Source of the DNA: Fictibacillus phosphorivorans
GTDB lineage: Bacteria; Bacillota; Bacilli; Bacillales; Fictibacillaceae
Direction of reading: 5' to 3'
Assembly: GCF_001619875.1 (NCBI RefSeq)
Contig: NZ_LRFC01000038.1
Span: 777,533-841,532 of the forward strand
DNA length: 64,000 bases
The position numbers and the translations under genes are program-made. The notes below the pieces were generated by a model. The model was not told the origin of the DNA. It saw only the letters and a program-made list of their open reading frames with translations, and ran no database searches. Each line of letters opens with the position of its first letter. The first letter of the stretch is position 1. Below, one piece after another: positions 7,745 through 16,998 of the stretch.

Positions 7745-8233
7745 ATGAGCGTTAAAGATTCACTATTAAAAAAAGCGGCAATTCAAGAGAAAGACATCAT
7801 AAGCAACTTAATGCAGTTCTACTTTTATGATTTCTCTGAGTTTATAGACATGAATGTGGGGAATGCAGGCTTGTATAGCGGTTATCCGTATCTCGATCAA
7901 TATTGGGAAGAAGACGGAAGGTATCCTTACCTTATTGAATCAGAGGGGAAGTATGCAGGGTTTGTTTTAGTAAGAGAGGTTGTAGAGGAAGGTCAGAAGT
8001 ACTGGTCAATCGCAGAATTTTTTATCATGAAAAAATTCAGGCGTACGGGTTTAGGTCAGCGGGTTGCTCATCAAGTGTTTGACAGCCATAAAGGAAACTG
8101 GGAAGTAGGTCAGATTGAGAAAAACAAACCTGCTCAAATTTTTTGGAGAAAAGTGATCGGTAATTATACAAATGGTCAGTTTGAGGAAAAAACAGAAGAG
8201 GGAATGATTCTCCAAGTTTTCTGCAATAAATAA
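7745..8233 (+). CDS. GNAT family N-acetyltransferase
   Basis: This 162-residue protein has a GNAT fold. The acetyl-CoA binding motif A is visible as IAEFFIMKKFRRTGLGQRVA (about 96-115), with the expected pyrophosphate-binding R-x-x-G-x-G. The N-terminal part, rich in Tyr, Phe and acidic residues, would bind the acceptor, which cannot be identified. ATG 7745 follows GGGGAGTCGAAGG. It lies 33 bases after the ATL gene and is probably co-transcribed. Confidence 0.85.
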   Translation: MSVKDSLLKKAAIQEKDIISNLMQFYFYDFSEFIDMNVGNAGLYSGYPYLDQYWEEDGRYPYLIESEGKYAGFVLVREVVEEGQKYWSIAEFFIMKKFRRTGLGQRVAHQVFDSHKGNWEVGQIEKNKPAQIFWRKVIGNYTNGQFEEKTEEGMILQVFCNK

Positions 8234-8344
8234 TTTTTTTGAGGCGGTCTCTTATGAGTACCGCATTTTATTTTTGTGAAAGTCTTAGAGGGGATTTTAG
8301 GGAATACCTTTTAGAATACATAGAAAAAAGGATAAATTCACACG

Positions 8345-8372
8345 AAAAAGCCCCTAAAATAGCTTTAGGGGC
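8345..8372 (-). terminator. Terminator of the kinase gene
   Basis: GCCCCTAAA / TTTAGGGGC (8350-8358, 8364-8372) forms a nine-base perfect stem followed on the minus strand by five T. The kinase stop codon lies in the stem. It may also end transcription of the GNAT gene arriving from the other side. Confidence 0.85.
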
Positions 8373-9183
8373 GTTTCGCTTTTACATGCATGCTAGTTAT
8401 AGCGGTTTTGACACTGATAACAGATTGGAACGGCTCATCCAACTGCAGCATTTTACGTAGTATCGATTTTAAGGACGGGGAGATCTCTAATTCTTCTTCC
8501 CAGCTTCTTTCTTTCTTAGATTGAGGTTCATAAGAAGAATAAAGAAGAAACAGTGCAAAATGACCGAGTGCAAATAGATCACTTTTAACGGACACTGCCC
8601 GCATCCGTAGTTTCTCTGGATGATCGTTTAGGTCTTGAAATTCTTCGTCAGTTACAAAACAAGCTAGCCCAAAATCGATAATGTGAAGCTTTCCATCCCT
8701 TAGTATAATGTTTGGAATTCGCAGATCGCGATGTATGATTCCTTTTTGGTGAAAGTTTTCTACAATATTTAATAATTCCAGCAATATATGAATTGTTTCC
8801 TTTTCACTATAGGTTTTCTGATCTCGGAAAATCATGTCTTCGAACGTGTCGCCTTTGACCCATTCCATAACGATAAAGAAGCCATGTTCATTTTGAAATT
8901 CATCGAGAAGATTCGGAACATGCTCGTGCTGCTCCAATACCTTTAACATTTGAGTCTCTCTTTGAAAAGAACGAATACCGCTATCTGTTTTTGCTTTCGT
9001 TTTCCGAAGCTGTTTTAACACTATGGAATCGCCCTTTTTAATATCAAATGCTATATATGTGATCCCGTAACTCCCCATACCAAGTACTTCTTTAATTTTG
9101 TAACGGCCATGGATCAGAAGCTCTGCTTTAAGGGGCCTGTCGTAAACTAAGCGTTGAAGACCGTTCCACCATTCAGTAATCAT
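8365..9183 (-). CDS. Hanks-type Ser/Thr protein kinase
   Basis: The 272-residue protein is a kinase domain without a membrane segment or PASTA repeats. The glycine loop is GMGSYG (35-40), the ATP-binding Lys is Lys57 in VLKQL, the catalytic loop is HRDLRIPN and the metal loop is IDFGLA. In the catalytic loop Arg replaces the usual Lys two residues after the Asp, seen in some small Bacillus kinases such as the YrzF/YbdM group. Substrates are unknown. The gene just upstream on the same strand encodes a 61-residue Lys/Tyr/Ser-rich peptide that could be a partner or substrate (inference from adjacency). Confidence 0.88.
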   Translation of the reverse strand: MITEWWNGLQRLVYDRPLKAELLIHGRYKIKEVLGMGSYGITYIAFDIKKGDSIVLKQLRKTKAKTDSGIRSFQRETQMLKVLEQHEHVPNLLDEFQNEHGFFIVMEWVKGDTFEDMIFRDQKTYSEKETIHILLELLNIVENFHQKGIIHRDLRIPNIILRDGKLHIIDFGLACFVTDEEFQDLNDHPEKLRMRAVSVKSDLFALGHFALFLLYSSYEPQSKKERSWEEELEISPSLKSILRKMLQLDEPFQSVISVKTAITSMHVKAKRP

Positions 9184-9208
9184 GATTCGTTGTTAGTGAA
9201 AGAGATGT

Positions 9209-9394
9209 TCAGCTGCTAAAGAAGCTGCTTCTCTTTTTCTTCTTGTAATGCTTGTGTCCATATCCGCCATAATGTTTCTTTCCAAAATCACTGCTGCTGT
9301 ATTTCTTATACTTCTTTTTGTACTTGTAACCTGAGCTGCTGTATTTTTTGTAGCTTTTATGTCCCAATAATGATTTTAATAGCTTCATTAACAT
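9209..9394 (-). CDS. Small Lys/Tyr/Ser-rich basic protein
   Basis: I do not recognise a family. The 61 residues begin with a short hydrophobic stretch (MLMKLLKSLLG) and then consist mainly of Lys, Tyr, Ser, Gly and His in repeats such as KKYKKYSSS, YGGYGHKHYKKKK and a final RSSFFSS. The net charge is strongly positive and no fold is expected. AAGGAGAG lies about 8 bases before ATG 9394, so translation is credible. It ends 25 bases before the kinase gene on the same strand and is probably co-transcribed. The many Ser and Tyr residues suggest a phosphorylation target or a nucleic-acid or surface-binding tail (inference). Confidence 0.7.
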   Translation of the reverse strand: MLMKLLKSLLGHKSYKKYSSSGYKYKKKYKKYSSSDFGKKHYGGYGHKHYKKKKRSSFFSS

Positions 9395-9491
9395 GATGAA
9401 ACCCTCTCCTTTAATAAACGATTTTTGTTAAGGATATTCGTACTTTTAAAGCAATATCCTACTGTACGTACTTTTAAACAGAAAGTTTCAT

Positions 9492-9535
9492 TGTGGGAAA
9501 TGGGGTCTGACCCCAAACAATTTATTTCCCTCAAC
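9492..9535. repeat. GGGGTCTGACCCC repeat, copy 1
   Basis: The 13-base core GGGGTCTGACCCC (9502-9514) is enclosed by GGGAAAT (9495-9501) and ATTTCCC (9524-9530). Copy 2 at 11549 has the same flanks, so the two are one subtype and bracket csbA, an orphan gene and tauE. Confidence 0.9.
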
Positions 9536-9643
9536 AATTTCCTTGTTTTTGTCTAGAGAGTTTTGTTAAATTTAGAGAGGTATATATGTACGTTTACAAA
9601 AGCTATTTTTTGGGGTTGTTCAAGGAGAGGGGTTTTTTGTTTC

Positions 9644-9874
9644 ATGTTGGAGTATGTTTTTGCAGTTTTGCTGCCTGTATTTTTACAGCTGCTTTTTAAT
9701 AGAGTGCTATTTACAAAATATTTGCCGTTAGGAATAACGATCATTATTTTAATTTTTGGTTTTGATGGCTTGAATCAGCCATTACCTCTCCAAATCGTTG
9801 CTGTCATCTTTACGATCATCGGATTTTTACTAGGGCTCAAAATTTATAATAAACAAAAAAGAAAAGTTAGATAG
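9644..9874 (+). CDS. csbA: CsbA-like small membrane protein
   Basis: A 76-residue protein with three hydrophobic segments (about 3-20, 26-43, 48-67) and a basic tail KIYNKQKRKVR. B. subtilis CsbA is also 76 residues, a membrane protein under general stress control whose gene lies just upstream of uvrB, as here. Its function is unknown. I chose ATG 9644; AAGGAGAGG is 13 bases upstream, a long spacing. A sigma-B promoter is not evident. Confidence 0.72.
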   Translation: MLEYVFAVLLPVFLQLLFNRVLFTKYLPLGITIIILIFGFDGLNQPLPLQIVAVIFTIIGFLLGLKIYNKQKRKVR

Positions 9875-9877
9875 AAA

Positions 9878-9928
9878 AAGACGTCACCTTTACGAGTAAC
9901 GAGTTCGGTTTTAGGGTTCAAAAATTAA
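9878..9928 (+). repeat. Left imperfect inverted repeat around the orphan gene
   Basis: This stretch after csbA contains AAAGACGTC, AGTAAC and GTTCGGTTTT in an order that matches, on the opposite strand, the 3' end of tauE and the bases after it (10582-10633). By eye about three quarters of roughly 45 positions agree. Confidence 0.6.
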
Positions 9929-9944
9929 ATTAACACGTCAATTA

Positions 9945-9984
9945 GCAGTCCGATTCGTAACTGATTTGGATTGCTTCTTTTTTT
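9945..9984 (+). terminator. Terminator downstream of csbA
   Basis: GCAGTCC (9945-9951) pairs with GGATTGC (9968-9974) with one G-T pair, extended by flanking pairs, and is followed by a T-rich run. The rest of 9985-10192 is AT-rich; it holds an inverted repeat GTTGACA / TGTCAAC (10054-10060, 10069-10075) and a TTGACA at 10131 that may serve the next gene. Confidence 0.65.
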
Positions 9985-10192
9985 GTTTATTTTGTAGCGG
10001 TATAACCAAATTATTGAACAAATTAGCATTCGTATTTGTAACCTTTTTGACAGGTTGACAGAAATTATTGTCAACGTGCAATTTGTATGTGAATTGTAAT
10101 GTGAATGCGATGCTAATATTAAAATTTTATTGACAGGTTTATTGGATATTAATGTTAAAGTATAAGTAAGCTTTTTTAATCGGAGGAAGAAA

Positions 10193-10480
10193 ATGAAGAC
10201 AAACGAAGAAGCGATTTGGCAAATGATTAAAGATACTTTTGCTTATTTTAAGTACCTCACTCTGTCAAAAGAAACAAAGACTGAAATGAATATAAATTTA
10301 GTAAAAGAAAAATATTGGTTTCAACAATTAGTGATAAAACAACCATCTATACTTAAAATGATAGAAGGAGATAAAGAAATAAGAGAATATTTTTCATCAA
10401 GAAAGATGGTTAGGAAATTGCTAAGTGACAAGGAGGAACGCCAACGTTTTAAAGATTTGTTAAACGATAAAATGACCTAA
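10193..10480 (+). CDS. Hypothetical protein, 95 residues
   Basis: I do not recognise this protein. It is soluble, Lys/Glu-rich and probably all helical, with a slightly aromatic N-terminal half (MIKDTFAYFKYLTLSKET, KEKYWFQQLV) and a basic C-terminal half. TCGGAGGAAG lies 7 bases before ATG 10193, and a strong terminator follows, so it is a real single-gene unit. Its DNA is more AT-rich than its neighbours. It sits between csbA and tauE inside an imperfect inverted repeat, which hints at a transferred segment. Confidence 0.7.
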   Translation: MKTNEEAIWQMIKDTFAYFKYLTLSKETKTEMNINLVKEKYWFQQLVIKQPSILKMIEGDKEIREYFSSRKMVRKLLSDKEERQRFKDLLNDKMT

Positions 10481-10503
10481 CAGAAAAGTTAAAAGAAAAA
10501 TGA

Positions 10504-10542
10504 AAGCTCAGACCTTTATTGTAAGGTTCTGAGCTTTTTTTA
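10504..10542 (+). terminator. Terminator of the orphan gene
   Basis: AAGCTCAG-A-CCTT pairs with AAGG-T-TCTGAGCTT (10504-10516, 10523-10536), followed by seven T. Confidence 0.92.
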
Positions 10543-10581
10543 TGTGTATTTATAGCTAAATTCCTTGCTAATTTAAAGCTG

Positions 10582-10633
10582 ATTTCTATTTTGTACTTCA
10601 AAACCGAACCTGTTACTTTACGAGGTAGACGTC
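10582..10633 (-). repeat. Right imperfect inverted repeat around the orphan gene
   Basis: Counterpart of 9878-9928 in inverted orientation. It covers the last codons and 3' flank of tauE. The left copy could therefore be a duplicated tauE 3' end. Confidence 0.55.
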
Positions 10634-11490
10634 TTTCCTTTTGTATGAGAAATGGTTTCTTTTAAGAAGAGAATAAGCATTGTTAACACATAAAGTGTAA
10701 TAACAGCGAGTCCGACTTTGTCAAAGTGTAAAAGTTTAAGAACAACTGAAATTAAGATTGTTATATATAATGCACCTAAATACTTTTGTACCTGTTCGCT
10801 TGAATAGATCGTCGTAAGCTTTGCTCCAAGTTGAGTCCCCACTAATGCACCGAGAATTAATAAGATCCCCAATTTGTAGTCAAGATGAACCGAGGAAGCA
10901 TACGTTAAGAATCCAGCTGTTACAATCAAGAATACACTGACTAAACTTGTTCCTACCGCTTTTCTTGATGGAAAATTCATTAAAGAGATGAGCATCGGTA
11001 CCATTACAAATCCTCCGCCAACACCCAATGTTGTAGAAATGAAACCACCTGTAAATCCAATAAAGATGGCATTAATCCAAGAAAAACGAATTTCAGTGGA
11101 TGACTTCTCCGTATTGGTGCGTTTTGATTGCTTGTAAAGCAGGGAAAGGGCAAAGTAAGCAAGAAGCACAATATAAAATACAGGGATTACTGTATCGTCA
11201 TAGCCCTTTTTCTCAAACCATACGACCAGTGGATGAGCGACTTGAGTGGCTACTACCCCAACTAATCCTAATACAGCGGCCGTTTTCCAGATAATATTCT
11301 TGTATTTAAGATGTGCTGCAACTCCAGAAACACTTGTCCCGATTGAGTACATGAGACTCGTCCCAATTGCTGAAAGAGGCGGAATGCCGAATAAAATTAA
11401 AACGGGGGTCAGAATAAAGCCTCCGCCGATACCGAAAATACCAGAAAAGATTCCGATGCTCAAACCTAGCAGTATGTAGAAAAATTCCAT
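10618..11490 (-). CDS. TauE/SafE family membrane transport protein
   Basis: The 290-residue protein has about eight membrane segments arranged as two repeats; each repeat starts with the family's glycine-rich motif (GIFGIGGGFILTPVL near residue 20, and TLGVGGGFVMVPMLI near residue 165). TauE/SafE proteins export sulfite, sulfoacetate or related organic anions; the substrate here cannot be told. I start at MEFFYILLG (11490), after AAAAGGAGTT, and reject the upstream start at 11616, whose extra residues are encoded by a dispersed repeat. It is transcribed away from uvrB. Confidence 0.88.
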   Translation of the reverse strand: MEFFYILLGLSIGIFSGIFGIGGGFILTPVLILFGIPPLSAIGTSLMYSIGTSVSGVAAHLKYKNIIWKTAAVLGLVGVVATQVAHPLVVWFEKKGYDDTVIPVFYIVLLAYFALSLLYKQSKRTNTEKSSTEIRFSWINAIFIGFTGGFISTTLGVGGGFVMVPMLISLMNFPSRKAVGTSLVSVFLIVTAGFLTYASSVHLDYKLGILLILGALVGTQLGAKLTTIYSSEQVQKYLGALYITILISVVLKLLHFDKVGLAVITLYVLTMLILFLKETISHTKGKTSTS

Positions 11491-11548
11491 TGTATAACTC
11501 CTTTTGGGGACACACCTAATACAATTTCCCCTTAACCCTTGGTATGGC

Positions 11549-11593
11549 TTGTGGGAAATGGGGTCAGACCCCACACAATTTATTTCCCAACAA
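11549..11593. repeat. GGGGTCAGACCCC repeat, copy 2
   Basis: Core GGGGTCAGACCCC at 11560-11572, enclosed by TTGTGGGAAAT (11549-11559) and ATTTCCCAACAA (11582-11593). It is nearly identical to copy 1 at 9492, and lies in the gap between the divergent tauE and uvrB genes. Confidence 0.9.
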
Positions 11594-11641
11594 GCGCCTA
11601 TCAATAAGTATAACACTTTGCTTTCTTTCCAGAAACTTCTG

Positions 11642-11655
11642 CGAATATTTGTTCG
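11642..11655. promoter_or_regulatory. LexA (SOS) box upstream of uvrB
   Basis: CGAATATTTGTTCG fits the Bacillus LexA/DinR site CGAAC-N4-GTTCG with one mismatch and lies just upstream of the uvrB promoter. Confidence 0.75.
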
Positions 11656-11686
11656 TAATTATTAGGTTTTTGGATATGGCCTGTGA

Positions 11687-11692
11687 TATAAT
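11687..11692 (+). promoter_or_regulatory. Extended -10 promoter of uvrBA
   Basis: TATAAT (11687-11692) preceded by TGA forms an extended -10; no good -35 is present at the expected distance. Transcription would start near 11699. Confidence 0.7.
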
Positions 11693-11711
11693 TTGAGTAA
11701 CCAGAATTTAG

Positions 11712-11723
11712 GAACGGAGGTTC
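11712..11723. promoter_or_regulatory. Second LexA-like site overlapping the uvrB ribosome binding site
   Basis: GAAC-GGAG-GTTC is a perfect inverted repeat with the four-base spacing of a LexA box. Its centre is the Shine-Dalgarno GGAGG, so the repeat could be fortuitous in part. Confidence 0.5.
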
Positions 11724-11729
11724 GGTTTT

Positions 11730-13721
11730 GTGAGTCAAAGTCAGATGTTCGATATCAAATCTAATTATCAGCCACAAGGGGATCAGCCCGCAGCGATCAA
11801 GCATCTTGTGGAGAATATTAATGCAGGGAAAAAGAGTATGACCCTGCTTGGTGCGACCGGAACAGGGAAGACGTTTACGGTTTCCAACGTTATTCAGGAA
11901 GTAAACAAACCGACTCTTGTGATTGCTCATAACAAAACACTAGCCGGACAGCTTTATAGTGAGTTAAAAGAATTTTTCCCGAACAACGCAGTTGAATATT
12001 TTGTTTCGTATTACGACTATTATCAGCCAGAAGCATACATTGCTCATTCTGATACGTACATTGAAAAAGATGCAAGCATCAACGACGAAATAGATAAACT
12101 ACGCCACTCTGCCACTTCTTCATTATTCGAGAGAAAAGACGTTATTATTGTAGCCAGTGTTTCGTGTATTTATGGTCTAGGATCTCCAGAAGAATATAAG
12201 GACATGGTCATCTCTTTAAGAGAAGGAATGGAAAAAGACCGCGATCAGCTTCTTCGTGACCTTGTTGATATCCAATACAACCGAAACGACATTAACTTTA
12301 CGCGCGGTACGTTCCGCGTTAGAGGTGATGTCGTTGAAATCTTCCCAGCCTCACGTGATGAACGTTGTTTGCGTGTGGAGTTTTTTGGTGATGAGATTGA
12401 CCGAATTACAGAAGTGGACGCACTAACTGGTGAAATTCTAGGTGAACGCAACCACGTCGCCATTTTCCCTGCATCTCACTTCGTTACTCGTGAAGAGAAA
12501 ATGAAACTAGCGATCAAACGCATTGAAGCAGAACTTGAAGATCGCCTGAAAGAGCTGAACGAAGCTGGCAAGCTGCTAGAAGCGCAGCGGCTCGAACAGA
12601 GAACGAGATACGACCTTGAGATGATGGCTGAAATGGGCTTTTGTTCAGGAATTGAGAACTACTCTGTTCACCTGACACTGAGACCGTTAGGGTCCACACC
12701 TTATACATTGCTTGACTACTTTCCAGACGATTCATTAATCGTAATTGATGAGTCGCATGTTACACTTCCGCAGATTCGTGGAATGTTTAATGGAGACCAA
12801 GCTAGAAAAGGGGTTCTAGTGGATCACGGATTCCGTTTACCTTCAGCAAAGGATAACCGGCCGTTAACGTTTGAGGAATTTGAGGGGTACACAAAGTTTC
12901 AGCATATTTATGTTTCAGCAACCCCTGGTCCGTATGAACTTGAGCACGCTCCAGAACCTGTTGAGCAGATTATTCGTCCAACGGGGCTCCTAGATCCTAC
13001 ACTAGAAGTCCGTCCGATAAAAGGACAGATCGATGACTTGCTCGGTGAGATCAATGAGAGAATCGAGAGAAATGAAAGAGTTCTCGTTACGACATTAACG
13101 AAGAAAATGTCTGAGGATCTTACTGATTATTTTGTTGAACTTGGTATTAAGGTTCGCTATCTTCATTCCGAAATCAAGACGCTCGAACGGATTCAGATTA
13201 TACGTGACCTCCGTCTTGGTGTGTTTGATGTTCTCGTTGGGATCAACCTGCTTCGAGAAGGATTAGATATCCCTGAAGTATCACTTGTTGCCATTTTGGA
13301 CGCCGATAAAGAAGGTTTTCTGCGTTCAGAACGTTCACTTATTCAGACGATTGGACGTGCGGCGCGTAATTCCAACGGTCACGTTATCATGTATGGTGAT
13401 AAAATCACAAAATCCATGCAGATTGCGATTGATGAAACGCAGCGCAGACGTCAGAAGCAGATGGAGCATAACGAAAAGCACGGTATAACACCTACAACCA
13501 TTAAAAAAGAAGTGCGTGATGTTATTCGTGCGACACAAGCTGCGGAAGAAACTGAAACGTATACGGGCGCAACAGCTCCTAAACAAAAAATGAGCAAAAA
13601 GGATCGCGAAGCCTTTATCGAGCGTATGGAAAAAGAAATGAAGGATGCTGCGAAGAACTTGCAGTTCGAACGTGCAGCAGAGCTTCGTGACCTCATACTT
13701 GAGTTAAAAGCGGAAGGATGA
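11730..13721 (+). CDS. uvrB: Excinuclease ABC subunit B
   Basis: UvrB (663 residues) is the damage-verifying helicase-like subunit of nucleotide excision repair. Visible motifs are Walker A GATGTGKT (about 41-48), the beta-hairpin region [11 protein letters not shown], the DEAD-like IDESH, the helicase motif QTIGRAARN and a C-terminal UVR motif ([11 protein letters not shown]) that contacts UvrC. The start is GTG 11730; GGAGG is 9 bases upstream. LexA-like boxes upstream indicate SOS control. uvrA follows at once, so the two are co-transcribed. Confidence 0.98.
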   Translation: MSQSQMFDIKSNYQPQGDQPAAIKHLVENINAGKKSMTLLGATGTGKTFTVSNVIQEVNKPTLVIAHNKTLAGQLYSELKEFFPNNAVEYFVSYYDYYQPEAYIAHSDTYIEKDASINDEIDKLRHSATSSLFERKDVIIVASVSCIYGLGSPEEYKDMVISLREGMEKDRDQLLRDLVDIQYNRNDINFTRGTFRVRGDVVEIFPASRDERCLRVEFFGDEIDRITEVDALTGEILGERNHVAIFPASHFVTREEKMKLAIKRIEAELEDRLKELNEAGKLLEAQRLEQRTRYDLEMMAEMGFCSGIENYSVHLTLRPLGSTPYTLLDYFPDDSLIVIDESHVTLPQIRGMFNGDQARKGVLVDHGFRLPSAKDNRPLTFEEFEGYTKFQHIYVSATPGPYELEHAPEPVEQIIRPTGLLDPTLEVRPIKGQIDDLLGEINERIERNERVLVTTLTKKMSEDLTDYFVELGIKVRYLHSEIKTLERIQIIRDLRLGVFDVLVGINLLREGLDIPEVSLVAILDADKEGFLRSERSLIQTIGRAARNSNGHVIMYGDKITKSMQIAIDETQRRRQKQMEHNEKHGITPTTIKKEVRDVIRATQAAEETETYTGATAPKQKMSKKDREAFIERMEKEMKDAAKNLQFERAAELRDLILELKAEG

Positions 13722-13727
13722 TTGCAG

Positions 13728-16595
13728 TTGGCAACCAATCAAAACATTATCGTTAAGGGTGCTAGAGCCCATAATTTAAAAAATATAGATATTACCATCC
13801 CGCGAGATAAGCTGGTTGTTCTAACCGGCTTATCTGGTTCGGGCAAGTCTTCACTTGCTTTTGATACGATCTATGCAGAAGGTCAGCGCCGTTATGTTGA
13901 GTCCTTGTCTGCCTATGCCCGTCAGTTCCTCGGACAGATGGACAAGCCGGATGTTGATTCTATCGAAGGTCTTTCACCTGCCATTTCGATCGATCAAAAA
14001 ACAACAAGCCGTAACCCGCGCTCAACAGTAGGTACGGTTACGGAAATCTATGACTATCTTCGTCTTCTATTTGCACGAATCGGACGACCGGTATGTCCGA
14101 TTCATAACGTAGAAATTACCTCTCAAACCATAGAACAAATGGTAGACCGGATTTTAGAATACCCTGAACGTACGAAGCTTCAGATTTTGGCACCCGTCGT
14201 ATCAGGGCGAAAAGGTGAACATGTTAAAGCGTTAGAAGATATTAAGAAACAAGGTTATGTCCGTGTGCGCATTGATGGGGAAATGCGCGAGATATCAGAA
14301 GAAATTAAACTTGAAAAAAATAAAAAGCATACGATTGAAATCGTGGTTGACCGTATCGTTGTCAAAGAGGGTATCGCTACTCGTCTAGCAGACTCTCTAG
14401 AAGCTGCTCTTAATCTGGGCGGTGGCAGTGTTGTGGTGGATGTTATGGGAGAAGAAGAGCTTTTATTCTCTCAAAATCACGCTTGTCCACATTGCGGATT
14501 TTCTATTGGCGAACTCGAACCCCGACTGTTTTCATTCAACAGTCCATTTGGGGCATGTTCATCATGCGACGGATTAGGCGTTAAGCTAGAGGTGGATCCG
14601 GAGCTTGTTGTTCCAGACTGGAGCCGTTCTTTACGGGATAACGCGATCGCACCATGGGAACCGATCAGTTCTCAATATTATCCTCAGCTTTTAGAAAGCA
14701 TCTGTAATCACTTTGGTATTGATATGGGTGTTCCTGTGCAAGATCTGCCGAAAGATCAAATGGACAAAATTCTGAACGGCAGCAAAGAGTATCTGACGTT
14801 CCGCTATAAAAATGACTTTGGTCAAGTGCGTAAGAACGAAATTCAATTTGAAGGTGTGCTGGGCAACATTCAGCGCAGATATCGTGAGACAAGCTCTGAC
14901 TATATCCGTGAGCAGATGGAAGGATATATGGCACAAAAGCCTTGTCCGACTTGTAAAGGACACCGTCTGAAAAAAGAAGCACTCTCTGTATTAATCAACG
15001 GAAAACATATCGGAGAAACAACGGCGCTTTCCATTACGGAAGCTAAAGCATTCTTTGATAACCTTGAACTTACGAATAAAGAACGTGCAATTGCCAAACT
15101 GATTCTACGTGAAATTGTTGATCGTTCTGGATTCCTCATCAATGTGGGATTGGATTATCTCACACTAAGTCGAGCAGCTGGTACGTTATCAGGCGGAGAA
15201 GCACAGCGTATCCGCTTGGCGACACAAGTAGGGTCTCGTTTGATGGGTGTTCTCTATATTCTCGATGAGCCTTCAATCGGTCTTCACCAGCGTGATAATG
15301 ATCGACTTATTCGAACGCTTGAAGAAATGCGCTCACTCGGCAATACCTTAATTGTCGTTGAACATGATGAAGATACGATGCTAGCGGCAGATTATATTAT
15401 TGATATCGGTCCTGGTGCAGGCGCACATGGTGGTGTGATCACGTCACAAGGAACGCCACAAGAAATTATGGAAGACCCGGCATCACTAACTGGACAATAT
15501 TTGTCTGGCAAGAAATTCATCCCACTACCGAAAAAGCGCAGAAAACCTGATGGCCGATATATTGAGGTGAAGGGTGCAACTGAAAACAACTTGAAGAATG
15601 TTTCTGCCAAGATCCCATTAGGATTATTTACAGGAGTTACTGGTGTTTCTGGTTCAGGAAAAAGTACACTTGTAAACGAAATTCTTCATAAAGCTCTTGC
15701 ACAAAAGCTTCACCGTGCAAAAGAAAAGCCAGGTGCGCACAAATCCATAAAAGGTCTTGAGCATATCGACAAAGTTATTGATATCGACCAATCACCAATC
15801 GGACGCACACCGCGTTCAAACCCTGCAACATATACAGGTGTTTTTGATGACATTCGTGATGTATTTGCAGCAACAAATGAAGCAAAAGTGCGCGGGTATA
15901 AAAAAGGACGTTTTTCTTTCAACGTGAAAGGCGGACGTTGTGAAGCATGCCGTGGTGACGGTATTATCAAGATCGAGATGCACTTCTTACCGGATGTCTA
16001 TGTGCCATGTGAAGTGTGCCATGGAAAACGTTATAACCGAGAAACGTTAGAAGTAAAATATAAAGGAAAAAACATTGCCGATATTTTAGATATGACGGTT
16101 GAGGATTCCGTAGAGTTCTTTGCCAACATCCCTAAAATCAAGCGAAAGCTTCAGACGATTTTGGATGTAGGTCTTGGATATATTAAACTTGGACAATCCG
16201 CTACAACCCTCTCAGGTGGAGAAGCGCAGCGTGTGAAACTTGCTTCACAGCTTCACAAGCGCTCAACAGGTAAAACGATTTACATTCTAGACGAACCTAC
16301 AACAGGGCTCCACGTCGATGATATCTCTCGTTTACTCGTTGTTCTGCAGCGATTGGTTGATAATGGGGATTCTGTTCTAGTTATCGAGCATAACCTTGAC
16401 GTGATCAAGCAATGTGATCATTTGGTCGACCTTGGGCCAGAAGGCGGGGACAAGGGAGGTACAATCGTTGGAGCCGGTACGCCAGAAGAACTTGCAGAAA
16501 TCGAAGCTTCTCACACTGGCCGGTATCTTGCCCCAATCTTAAAACGTGATAAGAAGCGTATGACCAAAAAGGTAAAAGAAAAAGAAACCGTTTAA
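13728..16595 (+). CDS. uvrA: Excinuclease ABC subunit A
   Basis: UvrA (955 residues from this start) recognises damaged DNA and loads UvrB. It has two ABC ATPase modules, each with Walker A (GLSGSGKSS near 35 and GVSGSGKST near 640), ABC signatures (TLSGGEAQR twice) and zinc-binding CxxC pairs (CPHCGFS...CSSC; CEACRG...CEVCHG). I prefer TTG 13728 because GGAAGG lies 9 bases upstream; TTG 13722 is too close to that site. A terminator follows at 16610. Confidence 0.98.
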   Translation: MATNQNIIVKGARAHNLKNIDITIPRDKLVVLTGLSGSGKSSLAFDTIYAEGQRRYVESLSAYARQFLGQMDKPDVDSIEGLSPAISIDQKTTSRNPRSTVGTVTEIYDYLRLLFARIGRPVCPIHNVEITSQTIEQMVDRILEYPERTKLQILAPVVSGRKGEHVKALEDIKKQGYVRVRIDGEMREISEEIKLEKNKKHTIEIVVDRIVVKEGIATRLADSLEAALNLGGGSVVVDVMGEEELLFSQNHACPHCGFSIGELEPRLFSFNSPFGACSSCDGLGVKLEVDPELVVPDWSRSLRDNAIAPWEPISSQYYPQLLESICNHFGIDMGVPVQDLPKDQMDKILNGSKEYLTFRYKNDFGQVRKNEIQFEGVLGNIQRRYRETSSDYIREQMEGYMAQKPCPTCKGHRLKKEALSVLINGKHIGETTALSITEAKAFFDNLELTNKERAIAKLILREIVDRSGFLINVGLDYLTLSRAAGTLSGGEAQRIRLATQVGSRLMGVLYILDEPSIGLHQRDNDRLIRTLEEMRSLGNTLIVVEHDEDTMLAADYIIDIGPGAGAHGGVITSQGTPQEIMEDPASLTGQYLSGKKFIPLPKKRRKPDGRYIEVKGATENNLKNVSAKIPLGLFTGVTGVSGSGKSTLVNEILHKALAQKLHRAKEKPGAHKSIKGLEHIDKVIDIDQSPIGRTPRSNPATYTGVFDDIRDVFAATNEAKVRGYKKGRFSFNVKGGRCEACRGDGIIKIEMHFLPDVYVPCEVCHGKRYNRETLEVKYKGKNIADILDMTVEDSVEFFANIPKIKRKLQTILDVGLGYIKLGQSATTLSGGEAQRVKLASQLHKRSTGKTIYILDEPTTGLHVDDISRLLVVLQRLVDNGDSVLVIEHNLDVIKQCDHLVDLGPEGGDKGGTIVGAGTPEELAEIEASHTGRYLAPILKRDKKRMTKKVKEKETV

Positions 16596-16609
16596 TAGCG
16601 AATGAATCT

Positions 16610-16648
16610 AGATCAGACCCATCATTTATAGGGTTTGATCTTTTTTTA
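16610..16648 (+). terminator. Terminator of uvrBA
   Basis: GATCAGACCC (16611-16620) pairs with GGGTTTGATC (16631-16640) apart from one position, followed by seven T. Confidence 0.93.
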
Positions 16649-16649
16649 T

Positions 16650-16681
16650 AAAAAAAGCACCTCCCACTAACGGGAAGCGCT
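16650..16681 (-). terminator. Terminator facing uvrA, minus strand
   Basis: On the minus strand AGCGCTTCCC pairs with GGGAGGTGCT (two G-T pairs) around a six-base loop, followed by seven T. It ends the small gene at 16690. Confidence 0.85.
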
Positions 16682-16689
16682 CAACCATT

Positions 16690-16893
16690 CTATTTGTATT
16701 TTTCCTCTGAGGACGAAGAATTCTTTGTGCCTTCCTTATCCTTTTCTTCACGTTTTTCTTGTTTTAAGTCTTCCATCGGAATAGGATCGACATTTTGTTC
16801 ACTTTCAAATTTATCAAACAAACTTTCTTTATCTGTTTTGTATTGTTCAGGATTGTCCATCTTTTTTTCTTGCTTCTTTTTTGTCTCAGCCAT
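16690..16893 (-). CDS. Small charged hypothetical protein, 67 residues
   Basis: No family is recognised. The protein is almost entirely polar, with Lys, Glu, Asp, Gln and Ser throughout (for example KKKQEKKMDNPEQYK, EKREEKDKEGTKNSSSS), no hydrophobic core and no membrane segment, so it is likely disordered. An ATG at 16893 is preceded by GGAGTGATG at normal distance, and the terminator at 16650 follows. Bacilli encode several such small acidic-basic proteins, some of them spore proteins, but nothing here identifies it as one. Confidence 0.65.
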   Translation of the reverse strand: MAETKKKQEKKMDNPEQYKTDKESLFDKFESEQNVDPIPMEDLKQEKREEKDKEGTKNSSSSEEKYK

Positions 16894-16998
16894 TAGACAT
16901 CACTCCTGTTCGTATTTGTTTATCCATTCCTTTAAATATCGAACTTTAAACAAATTCTCCTCAAAACGACAATTATCGTTTAAAATAAGTGGGTGTCT

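Noticed and set aside
8239..8460. 73-codon plus-strand open frame after the GNAT gene
   Set aside because: It overlaps the kinase terminator and the kinase 3' end on the other strand and resembles nothing.
10618..11616. Longer tauE reading from 11616
   Set aside because: The extra 42 codons are encoded by the GGGGTCAGACCCC repeat and lack membrane character; MEFFYILLG with AAAGGAG is the natural start.
11601..11930. 109-codon minus-strand frame over the uvrB start
   Set aside because: It covers the uvrB promoter and first codons, with no supporting signals.
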